From NCBI GenBank assembly GCA_036499165.1, contig DASYEE010000076.1, positions 1 to 19,724 on the forward strand: DNA of 19,724 bases, written 5' to 3'. Origin of the DNA: Galbitalea sp036499165. GTDB lineage: Bacteria > Actinomycetota > Actinomycetes > Actinomycetales > Microbacteriaceae. The first letter of the stretch is position 1. Every line of letters begins with the position of its first letter. A model generated the notes under the pieces. It was not told where the DNA came from. It was given only the letters and a program-made list of their open reading frames with translations, and ran no database searches. Of this stretch, positions 5,563 to 12,768 are shown piece by piece. A program made the position numbers and the translations under genes.

Positions 5563-6498
5563 CTACCGCTCCCGCACTGTTCCACCGAGGGCCGCAAGCC
5601 GGTTGAGGATCGCCGGCCGCGCAAGCACCCACACGATCACCATGACCACGACGGATGCCGCGAACACCACGAAGCCCGCCCAGCTCTCGTCATCGCGCCC
5701 CGCGTACATGTGGTTCAGGTTCCGCAGTGCCCCGGTTGCCAGCACCAGGGTCACGTGCACGATCGTGAACACGACGAACCACACCATCGAGATCCAGTGG
5801 ATCGGCTTCGCCAGTCTCGCCGGGAACATCCGGTCAAGACCCCGCAGCCGCACAGCGAATCCGGGGGCGAGGCGCAGGCCGGTCAGGATGGCCAGCGGCG
5901 CCGCCAGGAAGACGGTGATGAAGTAGGTGAGCAGCTGCAGCCCGTTGTAGTTGGTCCAGCCGTGGGCATCCGGCCAATCCAGCGACGCGTACTGGATGCC
6001 CGCCGAGATCGCATTGGGGAAGACATCCCACCGCGTCGGCACGATTCGCACCCACTGGCCGGTGGCGAAGACGAGCACGTAAAAGACGATGCCATTGAGC
6101 ACCCACAGCGCGTCGATGCTGAGGTGTAGCCAGAGGGGGATCCCGATACGCACGGGCGGGTTCGCGGTGCGGATACGACCAGTGTTTGAGCGCAGCCAGA
6201 ACGCTCGCGGTCGGCCGCCGTAACGCATTTGCAGACCGGTGCGGAAGATCAGGAGCAGGAACAGCGCGTTGAGGAAATGCTGCCATTCGAGCCAGGCGGG
6301 GAACCCGACGGGGGCCCACGACGGCAGCGCGGAGTCGCCGGGGTAGGTGGAGAGGAACGACTGCGTCGACGGTAACCCACGAAACCAGCGAGCGACGAGA
6401 ACGACAACGGCGAGAACGACAACCGCTGCCGGGATCGCCCAGAGGAGCGTGGCGCGCCTTCCCCGTCTCATCGTGGGCTCGCGGCTCGAGATATCCAT
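5563..6498 (-). CDS. Cytochrome b561/b6-like integral membrane protein
   Basis: The 311-residue protein has about five to six membrane segments (near 20-36, 73-88, 126-146, 188-208, 235-255 and 275-293). Histidines within or beside them are suited to haem: H74 in EWQHFLNALF, H125, and H234 and H248 in the KPIHWISMVWFVVFTIVH helix. This resembles the b-type cytochrome subunits that pass electrons between the quinone pool and an extracytoplasmic partner. It lies 82 nt downstream of the ApbE gene on the same strand, so it is probably the last member of the flavin/redox operon, linking quinones or haem to the FMN protein (inference). ATG at 6498 has no good ribosome-binding site; a second ATG at codon 10 is possible. 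Confidence 0.72.
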   Translation of the reverse strand: MDISSREPTMRRGRRATLLWAIPAAVVVLAVVVLVARWFRGLPSTQSFLSTYPGDSALPSWAPVGFPAWLEWQHFLNALFLLLIFRTGLQMRYGGRPRAFWLRSNTGRIRTANPPVRIGIPLWLHLSIDALWVLNGIVFYVLVFATGQWVRIVPTRWDVFPNAISAGIQYASLDWPDAHGWTNYNGLQLLTYFITVFLAAPLAILTGLRLAPGFAVRLRGLDRMFPARLAKPIHWISMVWFVVFTIVHVTLVLATGALRNLNHMYAGRDDESWAGFVVFAASVVVMVIVWVLARPAILNRLAALGGTVRER

Positions 6499-6529
6499 GC
6501 TGAGAAAAAGGATAGAGGAATACTCCCGC

Positions 6530-6550
6530 GCGCCGCCGATCGCGGGGCGC
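6530..6550 (-). other. GC-rich hairpin in the ApbE-cytochrome gap
   Basis: GCGCC (6530-6534) pairs with GGCGC (6546-6550) and the inner CCG/CGG also pairs, with one bulged base and a 4-nt loop. No T run follows on the minus strand, so it may modulate rather than end transcription between the two genes. Confidence 0.3.
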
Positions 6551-6580
6551 CCGGTGAGAGCCCAGGCTTCAGGTCAGAGC

Positions 6581-7345
6581 TCAGGCCGCGAGCGCCCCAC
6601 TTCCCTCAATTGCCTCCCGCAGCCCAGGGGTCGCTCGAAGCTCTCCGACGCGGTCGACCGTCAAAACGTCAATATCGAAGCTGCGGGTCACTAGGTCGAG
6701 CGTCGTCTCGCCGCCGGCGATGACCGCCGTCGCCAGCACGTCGGCCACCTCGATGTCGTTCGCCACCACCGTCACCTGCACAAACGGAGACGGGGTGGCA
6801 CCCCGCGTCCAGATGTGATCGCCGCGCTCAGCGCTGCCGGATGTCGCACAGGCGGTGCGCGGGCCGCTGACAGATACCGACGTCAGCAGCATCCGCCGGT
6901 CGGCGGGGTCCACGATGCCGACAACCCACGGATGCCCGGGGTCCGGCCGACCGCTGACCAGAACGTCTCCCCCGACGTTCAGGCACCAGTCGTCCACGCC
7001 GGCAAGTGCGAGCACCTCACCGGCATCGCGCATGGCCGCCGCCTTGACTGTGCCCGAGAGGTCAATCACGCCGTCCGGGCGGTGCGGGGTGAAGGCTCCG
7101 CCAGTGCGGTTACGCCACTCGAGCGCGGCCGCGTAGGTGATCCGCAACTCATCGGAGGCGTCGATGAGCGCCAGCCGGCCGGAGGCGATGCTCGATAACT
7201 CCGACTGCGGGCGATACAGGCTGTAGCGATGATCGTGCGCGGCGAAGACCGCGACGACGGCGGCGATAGCATCGTCGGCGACGGCCAGGCGCGACCGTAG
7301 CGACACCGTCGTTCCCATCGTCTCGAACACGCGAACGGGCATCAC
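6581..7345 (-). CDS. apbE: ApbE-family FAD:protein FMN transferase
   Basis: ApbE enzymes split FAD and attach FMN to a Thr of a partner protein, using Mg2+. Family motifs appear in order in this 254-residue protein: ETMGT (8-12), YSLYRPQSELS (41-51), IDLSGTVKAAA (94-104; usually DLSGxxKG), LNVGGDV (122-128), ATSG (167-170), GDHIW (175-179) and a C-terminal ADVLATAV (201-208). It is shorter than typical ApbE lipoproteins and has no signal peptide or lipobox, so it appears cytosolic. The GTG start at 7345 overlaps the stop of the FMN-binding protein gene by 4 nt (GTGA); an ATG one codon later is equally possible. Its natural substrate is very likely that neighbouring protein. Confidence 0.88.
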   Translation of the reverse strand: MMPVRVFETMGTTVSLRSRLAVADDAIAAVVAVFAAHDHRYSLYRPQSELSSIASGRLALIDASDELRITYAAALEWRNRTGGAFTPHRPDGVIDLSGTVKAAAMRDAGEVLALAGVDDWCLNVGGDVLVSGRPDPGHPWVVGIVDPADRRMLLTSVSVSGPRTACATSGSAERGDHIWTRGATPSPFVQVTVVANDIEVADVLATAVIAGGETTLDLVTRSFDIDVLTVDRVGELRATPGLREAIEGSGALAA

Positions 7346-7758
7346 TTCAGCCCCGCCTGATCGAGCGCGGACTGCAGCGACGTGCGATAGCCGTCGCTCG
7401 TGTACGTGGCACCGCCGACCGTAGTGATGCTCGCCGACTGTGCGGCGAGAGCCTCCTTGCGCAGGATGGGCGCAGCGTAGTTGCTGATCTGCACGGAGCG
7501 GCCACCATCGTTCGTCAACTGCACGGCCACGACATCCGTCAGTTTGCCGCCCGCGACGGTGATCTTCACCTGCACCGGGCCGAACTGCGTCTGCGCCGTC
7601 GTGCCCGTGAAGGTCTTCGACGAACCTGACGACGTCGAACTCGACGACGTGGAGGTGGTCGCGCCTGCGTTGTGGGCGGCCGCGGCACCAGCCTGCCAGC
7701 CGATGACGAGGACGGCGATCGATCCGAACAAACTGCCCAGTGCAGCGCGAGTTCTCAC
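7342..7758 (-). CDS. Membrane-anchored FMN-binding-domain protein (covalent flavin carrier)
   Basis: The 138-residue protein begins with a basic start and one hydrophobic segment (8-28), forming a signal anchor or uncleaved signal. A Ser/Thr-rich linker (34-51) and an FMN-binding domain (about 55-138) follow. The ITTVGGATYTSDGYRTSL segment near the C-terminus contains the FMN attachment motif; Thr118 of GGAT is the likely acceptor (the usual form is SGAT). The start is the GTG at 7758, overlapping the stop of the ferric-reductase-like gene by 4 nt; the same frame stays open far upstream, but only as a shadow of that gene. It would receive electrons from the neighbouring reductase and pass them on outside the cytoplasm. 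Confidence 0.85.
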   Translation of the reverse strand: MRTRAALGSLFGSIAVLVIGWQAGAAAAHNAGATTSTSSSSTSSGSSKTFTGTTAQTQFGPVQVKITVAGGKLTDVVAVQLTNDGGRSVQISNYAAPILRKEALAAQSASITTVGGATYTSDGYRTSLQSALDQAGLK

Positions 7759-9209
7759 CAGTCGAACCTTTCTACGTGGATCTGATGTGCCGGGATGCCG
7801 CTCGCGCGAGCATCCGCGACGACGCGATCGGCCCACGCCTGCGGGCCGCAGACGTACAGGTCGGATCGATCGAGGTTGGGAAACACCGAGCGCAGGGTGA
7901 CGTCGCGGCCGACATCCGCCCCCGACAGCCAGGCAGCGCCCCTGGCCCCAGCTATGCCAGCCCCGGCTGCCCGCGGCCCGACCGATGTGTACAGCCGCGC
8001 CCCGCGCGCGCCAGCCAGCTGGCGGATCTCGTCCCAGAGATACTGCTCGCCGTCGCTGGAACTCCGCAGCAGGATCGTCGTCTCGCCCGGTGTGAGTCTC
8101 GAATCCTCGAGGAGCGCGCGCACGGGTGTCACCCCGATCCCGGCAGCGACGATTGCGAGCCTGGGCGACGTGCGGGCGGCATCCGTGAATAGCCCGTACG
8201 GTCCCTCGATCGAGACCCGGATTCCTGGCGCGAGCCGCCCCAGGCGGGTCGAACCGTCCCCGAGCGCACGCACCGTGATCCGCGCGGAAGTGTCGGTCGG
8301 GACCGCCGATAGCGAGATCGGGTGCGAGTGCCACCAGGTCTTCGCCGTCCAGAACCGCCAGATGAAGAACTGGCCGCCGCTCGATCCGAGTGTGCGCAGT
8401 GCTCGACCGGACAGATGGATGGATGCGACGCCGGGTGCCACCTGCTCCACCCCAGCCACGGTGATGCGGTGTTGGAGACTCTTCACGACCGGTTCCACGA
8501 ACCGGAACGTCACGATGGCGCCGAGCGTGACGACGTACAGGGCTATCCAGTACACGCGCTCCGGCGTCCCCTGCGCGAGCATCCCGCCAACGCTCAGCTG
8601 GTGCGGCAGGGCGGCGAGCACTGCGGCGTAGCTGAGCAGATGCACCGCGTACCAGAACTCGTAGCGAAATCTGCGGCGCACCGCGACGAGCGAGGTGACG
8701 ACGACCGCCAGAAGCAGGCCAGTTCCGATGAAGGCCAGTGGCATGTCGGGCAGCGACCACAGTGAGACGGTCTCCGCAACGGGGTTCAGCCCCGCGGTAA
8801 TTCCGTAGCCGAGCGTCAGGAGAACCGCGTGGCCGAGGATCAGGTAGATCGCCGGCTTCCCGAGGGATCGGTGCGTCGCCATGACGCTGTCGTGACCGAA
8901 GACCCGATCGAGCAGGGGGATGCGCGCGGCGAGCAGCAGCATGACGAGCAGCAGGTCGGTGCCGATCAGCCCCGCGATGATGCCGATGCTCGTGATGACC
9001 GCTCCGATCGAGCCGAACTGCCCGGCGCCCCCGTATGCGAGGTAGAGAGCGACCGAACCTGCAGCGGAGGTCACGGCAAGCGACACGAGAAGATCGGATG
9101 CGCGCATGCGTCGGCGGAAGTGCGCGGCACGGTCGACGGGGCGCGGCGAGCGAGAGCGCTGCGCAGCAGTCGCCGAATGCCTCACCCTGTTTTCGACCTG
9201 GGTCGCCAC
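7755..9209 (-). CDS. Ferric-reductase-like transmembrane flavocytochrome (haem, FAD, NAD(P)H domains)
   Basis: The 484-residue protein has a cytosolic Arg-rich start, about six membrane helices (near 39-240) and a C-terminal ferredoxin-reductase module. Four membrane histidines (H113 and H127 in one helix, H190 and H203 in another) fit two stacked b haems. HSHPISLS (294-301) binds FAD, GPYG (336-339) and GIGVTPVRALL (357-367) the NAD(P) region, and CGPQ (454-457) the nicotinamide end; it ends ERFDW. Such proteins move electrons from NAD(P)H across the membrane to metal or flavin acceptors. GTG at 9209 has GGGAGG 5 nt upstream. First gene of the flavin operon, overlapping the FMN-binding protein gene by 4 nt. 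Confidence 0.9.
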   Translation of the reverse strand: MATQVENRVRHSATAAQRSRSPRPVDRAAHFRRRMRASDLLVSLAVTSAAGSVALYLAYGGAGQFGSIGAVITSIGIIAGLIGTDLLLVMLLLAARIPLLDRVFGHDSVMATHRSLGKPAIYLILGHAVLLTLGYGITAGLNPVAETVSLWSLPDMPLAFIGTGLLLAVVVTSLVAVRRRFRYEFWYAVHLLSYAAVLAALPHQLSVGGMLAQGTPERVYWIALYVVTLGAIVTFRFVEPVVKSLQHRITVAGVEQVAPGVASIHLSGRALRTLGSSGGQFFIWRFWTAKTWWHSHPISLSAVPTDTSARITVRALGDGSTRLGRLAPGIRVSIEGPYGLFTDAARTSPRLAIVAAGIGVTPVRALLEDSRLTPGETTILLRSSSDGEQYLWDEIRQLAGARGARLYTSVGPRAAGAGIAGARGAAWLSGADVGRDVTLRSVFPNLDRSDLYVCGPQAWADRVVADARASGIPAHQIHVERFDW

Positions 9210-9255
9210 GATCGCCTCCCTTCTTTCGTGCGTGTTCGCGGTGGGATTACTTCAC

Positions 9256-9293
9256 TTCAAGGCTCTTTGGCTTCTCTATGGGAACGCCTTGAA
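9256..9293. promoter_or_regulatory. Inverted repeat in the divergent promoter gap
   Basis: TTCAAGGC (9256-9263) and GCCTTGAA (9286-9293) form a perfect 8-bp dyad with centres 30 bp apart, about three helical turns. It lies between the divergently transcribed flavin operon and the COG4705-type gene, so it could be a two-site operator. The regulator is not known and clear promoter hexamers were not found. Confidence 0.35.
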
Positions 9294-9364
9294 CCAGCAC
9301 AGGGCGGGGTGTGGGTTCTTACAGGTTCGATGAACGACCGTTGCGAGTTTGCGATGCTTGGGCC

Positions 9365-10219
9365 GTGACGATTTCAGAACGGATCCCCCTGGCCATCCGC
9401 GCATCGAAGGTCCCGGAAGTCTCGGTGTTGTTCTGGGTGATCAAGGTGCTCACCACCGGCACGGGAGAGACGACATCCGACTTCTTCGTGAAGGCGTTCG
9501 ACCCTGTGCCGGTCGTGCTGATCGCTGCCGTCGTCTTCGTGGCGTGCCTCGTGATCCAGCTGCGCGCGCCTCGCTACATCGCGTGGCGCTACTGGCTGCT
9601 CGTGGCGATGGTCGGCGTCTTCGGAACCATGGTGGCGGATGTCACCCACATCGTCGTCGGGGTTCCGTACGAATACTCGACGGCCGCGTTCGCGATCATC
9701 CTCGCCGCTGTGTTCGTGACCTGGTGGCTGGTCGAGCGCACGCTGTCGATCCACAGCATCGTCACGAGGCGCCGGGAGCTGTTCTACTGGGCCACCGTCA
9801 TCTCGACGTTCGCGCTCGGCACTGCGGCCGGCGACCTGACCGCGACCTCCCTGCACCTCGGGTACCTCGGCTCCGGCATCCTGTTCGCCGTCGCCATCGC
9901 GGTGCCCGGAATTGCCTACGCGATCTCGAGGCGAGGCGCCGTGCTGTTCTTCTGGATCGCCTACGTGCTCACGCGCCCGCTCGGCGCATCCTTCGCCGAC
10001 TGGCTGGGGGTCGACCACTCTCGCGGCGGCCTCGCGATCGGCACCGCGGCCGTCAGCCTCGTCGGTGCGGCTGCCGTTGCGGCACTCGTCGCCGTGCTCG
10101 CTGCGCGCACGAAACGAAACTCGGCCCAGCCTGAGAAATCTCCCAGCCGCGCTTTCTACCGTGAAATGGATGACAGTAGCCCAACTCCATTACCCGACGT
10201 CGCTCCCGACGGCAGCTGA
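9365..10219 (+). CDS. COG4705-type multi-spanning membrane protein (copy 1)
   Basis: A 284-residue protein with about eight membrane segments. It fits the uncharacterised membrane-anchored COG4705 family: KVPEVSVLFWVIKVLTTGTG near the N-terminus, GETTSDF (34-40), TRRRELFYW (134-142) and GTAAGDL (152-158). Function is unknown. GTG at 9365 is chosen because family members start shortly before the KVPEV block; a GTG at 9311 would add 18 residues and neither has a strong ribosome-binding site. The polar C-terminal tail overlaps the start of the acyltransferase gene by 50 nt. A paralogue lies at 17437-18258. Confidence 0.8.
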   Translation: MTISERIPLAIRASKVPEVSVLFWVIKVLTTGTGETTSDFFVKAFDPVPVVLIAAVVFVACLVIQLRAPRYIAWRYWLLVAMVGVFGTMVADVTHIVVGVPYEYSTAAFAIILAAVFVTWWLVERTLSIHSIVTRRRELFYWATVISTFALGTAAGDLTATSLHLGYLGSGILFAVAIAVPGIAYAISRRGAVLFFWIAYVLTRPLGASFADWLGVDHSRGGLAIGTAAVSLVGAAAVAALVAVLAARTKRNSAQPEKSPSRAFYREMDDSSPTPLPDVAPDGS

Positions 10220-11453
10220 GCCCGCCGCTCGGACGAGTGCGCGACTACCTGCCCTAGACGGCCTTCGCGGTGTCGCATCGCTGGTTGTGGTGTTCCATCA
10301 TCTTTACCTGATCGCGGTCCCCGGCCTCCTCGCCCTGGGCGGCACGGCTGTCGGGAGTGCGTACTGGTGGGTATCCGAAACGCCGCTCAAGCTGGCCACC
10401 GCGGGCACGGAGGCAGTGACGGTCTTCTTCATCCTGAGCGGGTTGGTTGTGGCTCTGCCCGCTCTTCGCACCCCGACGTTTCTGTGGCGATCGTTCTTCG
10501 CGTCGCGCGCCGTTCGGCTGTACCTGCCTGTCTGGGTTGCCATCCTGGCTGCGGCCTGCTCAATTTGGTTCCTTCCCCGCGGCACCTCCGCCGCGACCGG
10601 GGGCAGTTGGCTCGCGACCGCTAATGCACGGTCGGCGCCGCTCGGATACCTTCTCAGCCAGGCCAGCCTGACGCGGGTCGGCTACGGCGTCGACAACGTG
10701 CTGTGGTCGCTGCGCTGGGAACTCGTCTTCTCGGCGTTGCTGCCCATATTCGTGTTGGCTGCGCGGAGGCTCGGCGCGATGACGCTGCCGGCCCTGGCGG
10801 CGTGCGTGATCGCCAGCACCGCCGGCGCCCTCGCCCACATCGACGCACTGCACTACCTGCCCGTGTTCTTCATCGGCACCGCCATCGCGGCTCGGCTCGA
10901 CGACCTCCGTGCTTTCGCCGATGGTCTGATACACCGACGCCGCGCGCGATGCAGTGCGGTCGCCCTTGTCTGCGTGAGCGGCTTGCTCCTCATCGCCGGC
11001 TGGCTGAGTCGGGGCATCGCCCCGGCCTCGTCTGCTGCCGGAGTGATCCTCGAGCAGCTGTCCGTTCTCGGCGGACTCGGCCTCGTTGTCGCTGTCATCG
11101 CGACCAATGGCGCACGGCGGACCCTCGAACGCCCGATCGCGCAAAGACTGGGAAAGGTCTCGTTCAGCCTCTACCTCGTGCATGTCCCCGTGCTGGTGAC
11201 GCTCGCTTTCGCCTTTGGCGACAGGATGTGGTGGCTCGTGGGACTGGTCGGAGTACCCGCTTCGCTCGTGCTGGCGCTGGCCTTCTACACCGGAGTCGAG
11301 CGCCCAGCACATCAACTGGCACGACGGGTCGCCACGCTGATCGAACACGGTCGGATCGGCCCGCCAGCGCCACAGCCGCGCCTGAAGGAATTTACAGCCG
11401 GCGGCCCTCGGACGGGCCTCGCGCAGCTGGTGCCTGTAGGTTGGATAAGGTAA
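10170..11453 (+). CDS. Acyltransferase-3 family integral membrane protein
   Basis: The 427-residue product has the acyltransferase-3 layout: ARLPALDGLRGVASLVVVFH at the start of the first helix, with His43/His44 as the conserved catalytic pair region, VFFILSGLV, a RAVRLYLPVWVA segment, NVLWSLRWELVF, about ten membrane helices, and a late SFSLYLVHVPVL helix. Such enzymes O-acylate sugars, exported polymers or lipids at the membrane. There is no attached SGNH domain. ATG at 10170 lies inside the preceding COG4705 gene (50-nt overlap), with GTG at 10161 as the alternative; no later in-frame start precedes the domain. The C-terminal tail after about 380 is soluble and Pro-rich. The acceptor is unknown. 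Confidence 0.85.
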   Translation: MTVAQLHYPTSLPTAAEPAARTSARLPALDGLRGVASLVVVFHHLYLIAVPGLLALGGTAVGSAYWWVSETPLKLATAGTEAVTVFFILSGLVVALPALRTPTFLWRSFFASRAVRLYLPVWVAILAAACSIWFLPRGTSAATGGSWLATANARSAPLGYLLSQASLTRVGYGVDNVLWSLRWELVFSALLPIFVLAARRLGAMTLPALAACVIASTAGALAHIDALHYLPVFFIGTAIAARLDDLRAFADGLIHRRRARCSAVALVCVSGLLLIAGWLSRGIAPASSAAGVILEQLSVLGGLGLVVAVIATNGARRTLERPIAQRLGKVSFSLYLVHVPVLVTLAFAFGDRMWWLVGLVGVPASLVLALAFYTGVERPAHQLARRVATLIEHGRIGPPAPQPRLKEFTAGGPRTGLAQLVPVGWIR

Positions 11454-11464
11454 GGGTTACCTAA
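11446..11464 (+). promoter_or_regulatory. DtxR/IdeR-like metal box before the ZIP transporter gene
   Basis: TAAGGTAAGGGTTACCTAA is a near-perfect palindrome and agrees at 16 of 19 positions with the known actinobacterial DtxR/IdeR consensus TWAGGTTAGSCTAACCTWA. It ends 24 nt before the ZIP start and overlaps the stop codon of the acyltransferase gene. A metal-loaded DtxR-family repressor (iron- or manganese-sensing) probably controls the transporter from here. Confidence 0.65.
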
Positions 11465-11488
11465 GACCCGACGAAACGAGTGCTCCGC

Positions 11489-12322
11489 ATGTCCTTTGGC
11501 CAACTCCTGATCCTCGGCCTCGTGGCTGGCGTGACCATATTTCTCGGCCTTCCCATCGGTCGGGTAACGCGACGCTCGGACGGGCTCGTTCTCGTCTTGA
11601 ATGCCATCACGATCGGTGTTCTGGTCTTTCTGCTGTGGGATGTCCTCAGCCATGCCATAGAACCCGTCGAGACGGCGTTGACCGCGTCGGCGGTTGGTCG
11701 ATCCCCGTGGGGCGCATTTGTGGGACTGGCGGCCATCTTCGTCGCGGCACTCGCGGTCGGACTGCTCGGACTGGTTGCATACGACCGCTGGATGGAGACC
11801 CGCGCTCGAGCCATCCACTCTGACGATTCAACCGACGACCAGAAGTCAGTGCTTCGGTTGCACGACCCGGCCAGCCGGCTCGCCCTGCTCATCGCCGTCG
11901 GCATCGGGCTCCACAACTTTTCGGAGGGGCTCGCCATCGGGCAAAGCGCGGCCGGCGGCGAGATCCAGCTGGCCGCTGTGCTCGTCGTCGGGTTTGGCCT
12001 CCACAACGCGACGGAGGGATTCGGCATCACGGCGCCGCTCGCGCGCTCCGGACATCGACCGTCGTGGGCACAACTCGCCATCCTCGGTGTGATCGGCGGC
12101 GCGCCAACGCTCGTCGGCACGCTGCTCGGAAGCATTTTCGTGAGCGACGCGGTGTCCGTGTTGTTCCTGGCGCTCGCGGCGGGCTCGATTCTCTACGTGA
12201 TCGTGCAACTGGTCGGCGTTGCGCTGAAGCTCGGCCGAGGCTACCGCCTGTTCACGGGCATGCTTGCGGGCGCCCTGGCAGGGTTCGCAACCGACTTCGT
12301 GGTCACCGCAGCCGGCGTCTGA
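11489..12322 (+). CDS. ZIP-family divalent metal transporter
   Basis: The 277-residue protein has about eight membrane helices. The signature metal-binding motifs HNFSEG (142-147) and HNATEG (172-177) lie in helices IV and V, where ZIP proteins coordinate Zn2+, Fe2+ or Mn2+. A loop between helices III and IV (about 100-130) carries His and Asp residues. ZIP proteins import divalent metals into the cytosol. Homologues start with MSFGQ, so ATG at 11489 is preferred over GTG at 11480. The metal box just upstream suggests iron or manganese rather than zinc regulation, though this does not prove the substrate. It is convergent with the small gene at 12332-12544. Confidence 0.88.
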   Translation: MSFGQLLILGLVAGVTIFLGLPIGRVTRRSDGLVLVLNAITIGVLVFLLWDVLSHAIEPVETALTASAVGRSPWGAFVGLAAIFVAALAVGLLGLVAYDRWMETRARAIHSDDSTDDQKSVLRLHDPASRLALLIAVGIGLHNFSEGLAIGQSAAGGEIQLAAVLVVGFGLHNATEGFGITAPLARSGHRPSWAQLAILGVIGGAPTLVGTLLGSIFVSDAVSVLFLALAAGSILYVIVQLVGVALKLGRGYRLFTGMLAGALAGFATDFVVTAAGV

Positions 12323-12331
12323 ACCGGAAGA

Positions 12332-12544
12332 CTACCGACGCGTCAGTCCCTGGTGCGTCGGAACTGGCCAGGGCACGAACGCCGCATCCGCGTCGTCGCG
12401 CTCATCCCAGTCCGACTCGGTATCCGCCTCGTCAATGAGCGCCCGGACTTCCTCGTCGTCGGTGCTGGAGAGTATCCGAAACGCCACGGCGACCACGCCG
12501 ACCAGCACAACGACCACACATCCGGCCACGATCCATCCGACCAT
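12332..12544 (-). CDS. Small single-pass membrane protein, unknown function (70 aa)
   Basis: The protein starts MVGWIVAGCVVVVLVG, one membrane helix (about 2-24), and is followed by an acidic cytosolic or external tail (SSTDDEEVRALIDEADTESD) ending with WPVPTHQGLTRR. GGGAG lies 7 nt before the ATG. It ends 9 nt from the convergent ZIP gene. The composition is like many small actinobacterial membrane proteins, but no family was recognised. The gap 12545-12768 holds nothing I can identify and no convincing promoter. Confidence 0.6.
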   Translation of the reverse strand: MVGWIVAGCVVVVLVGVVAVAFRILSSTDDEEVRALIDEADTESDWDERDDADAAFVPWPVPTHQGLTRR

Positions 12545-12768
12545 CGTCTCGCTCCCTCACCTTTGGTAGAAAGTTAGGTCGCGACACCAGTCGAATTCTC
12601 GAGAAATCGCCGGATGTAGCTGAAGGTGCATACAACAATGGGGATGCGAGGCGTTTCGGTCGTTCGAATCTGTGCGCCCGCTGCCATTCGTCTCGCCGTT
12701 GCTGAAGGCCGGTACAGAAACAAGATTCCGACCCGGTCGCACTGCGCCTTCCTCAGTAGCGTCAATCG

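Noticed and set aside
7759..8760. Long N-terminal extension in frame with the FMN-binding protein
   Set aside because: It reads through the ferric-reductase-like gene out of frame and is Arg/Gly/His-rich. The GTG at 7758 in a GTGA overlap gives a normal signal-anchor start.
9374..10018. 214-codon minus-strand frame opposite COG4705 copy 1
   Set aside because: Highly charged, low-complexity Asp/Glu/Arg/His/Gly translation; antisense shadow of a hydrophobic membrane protein gene.
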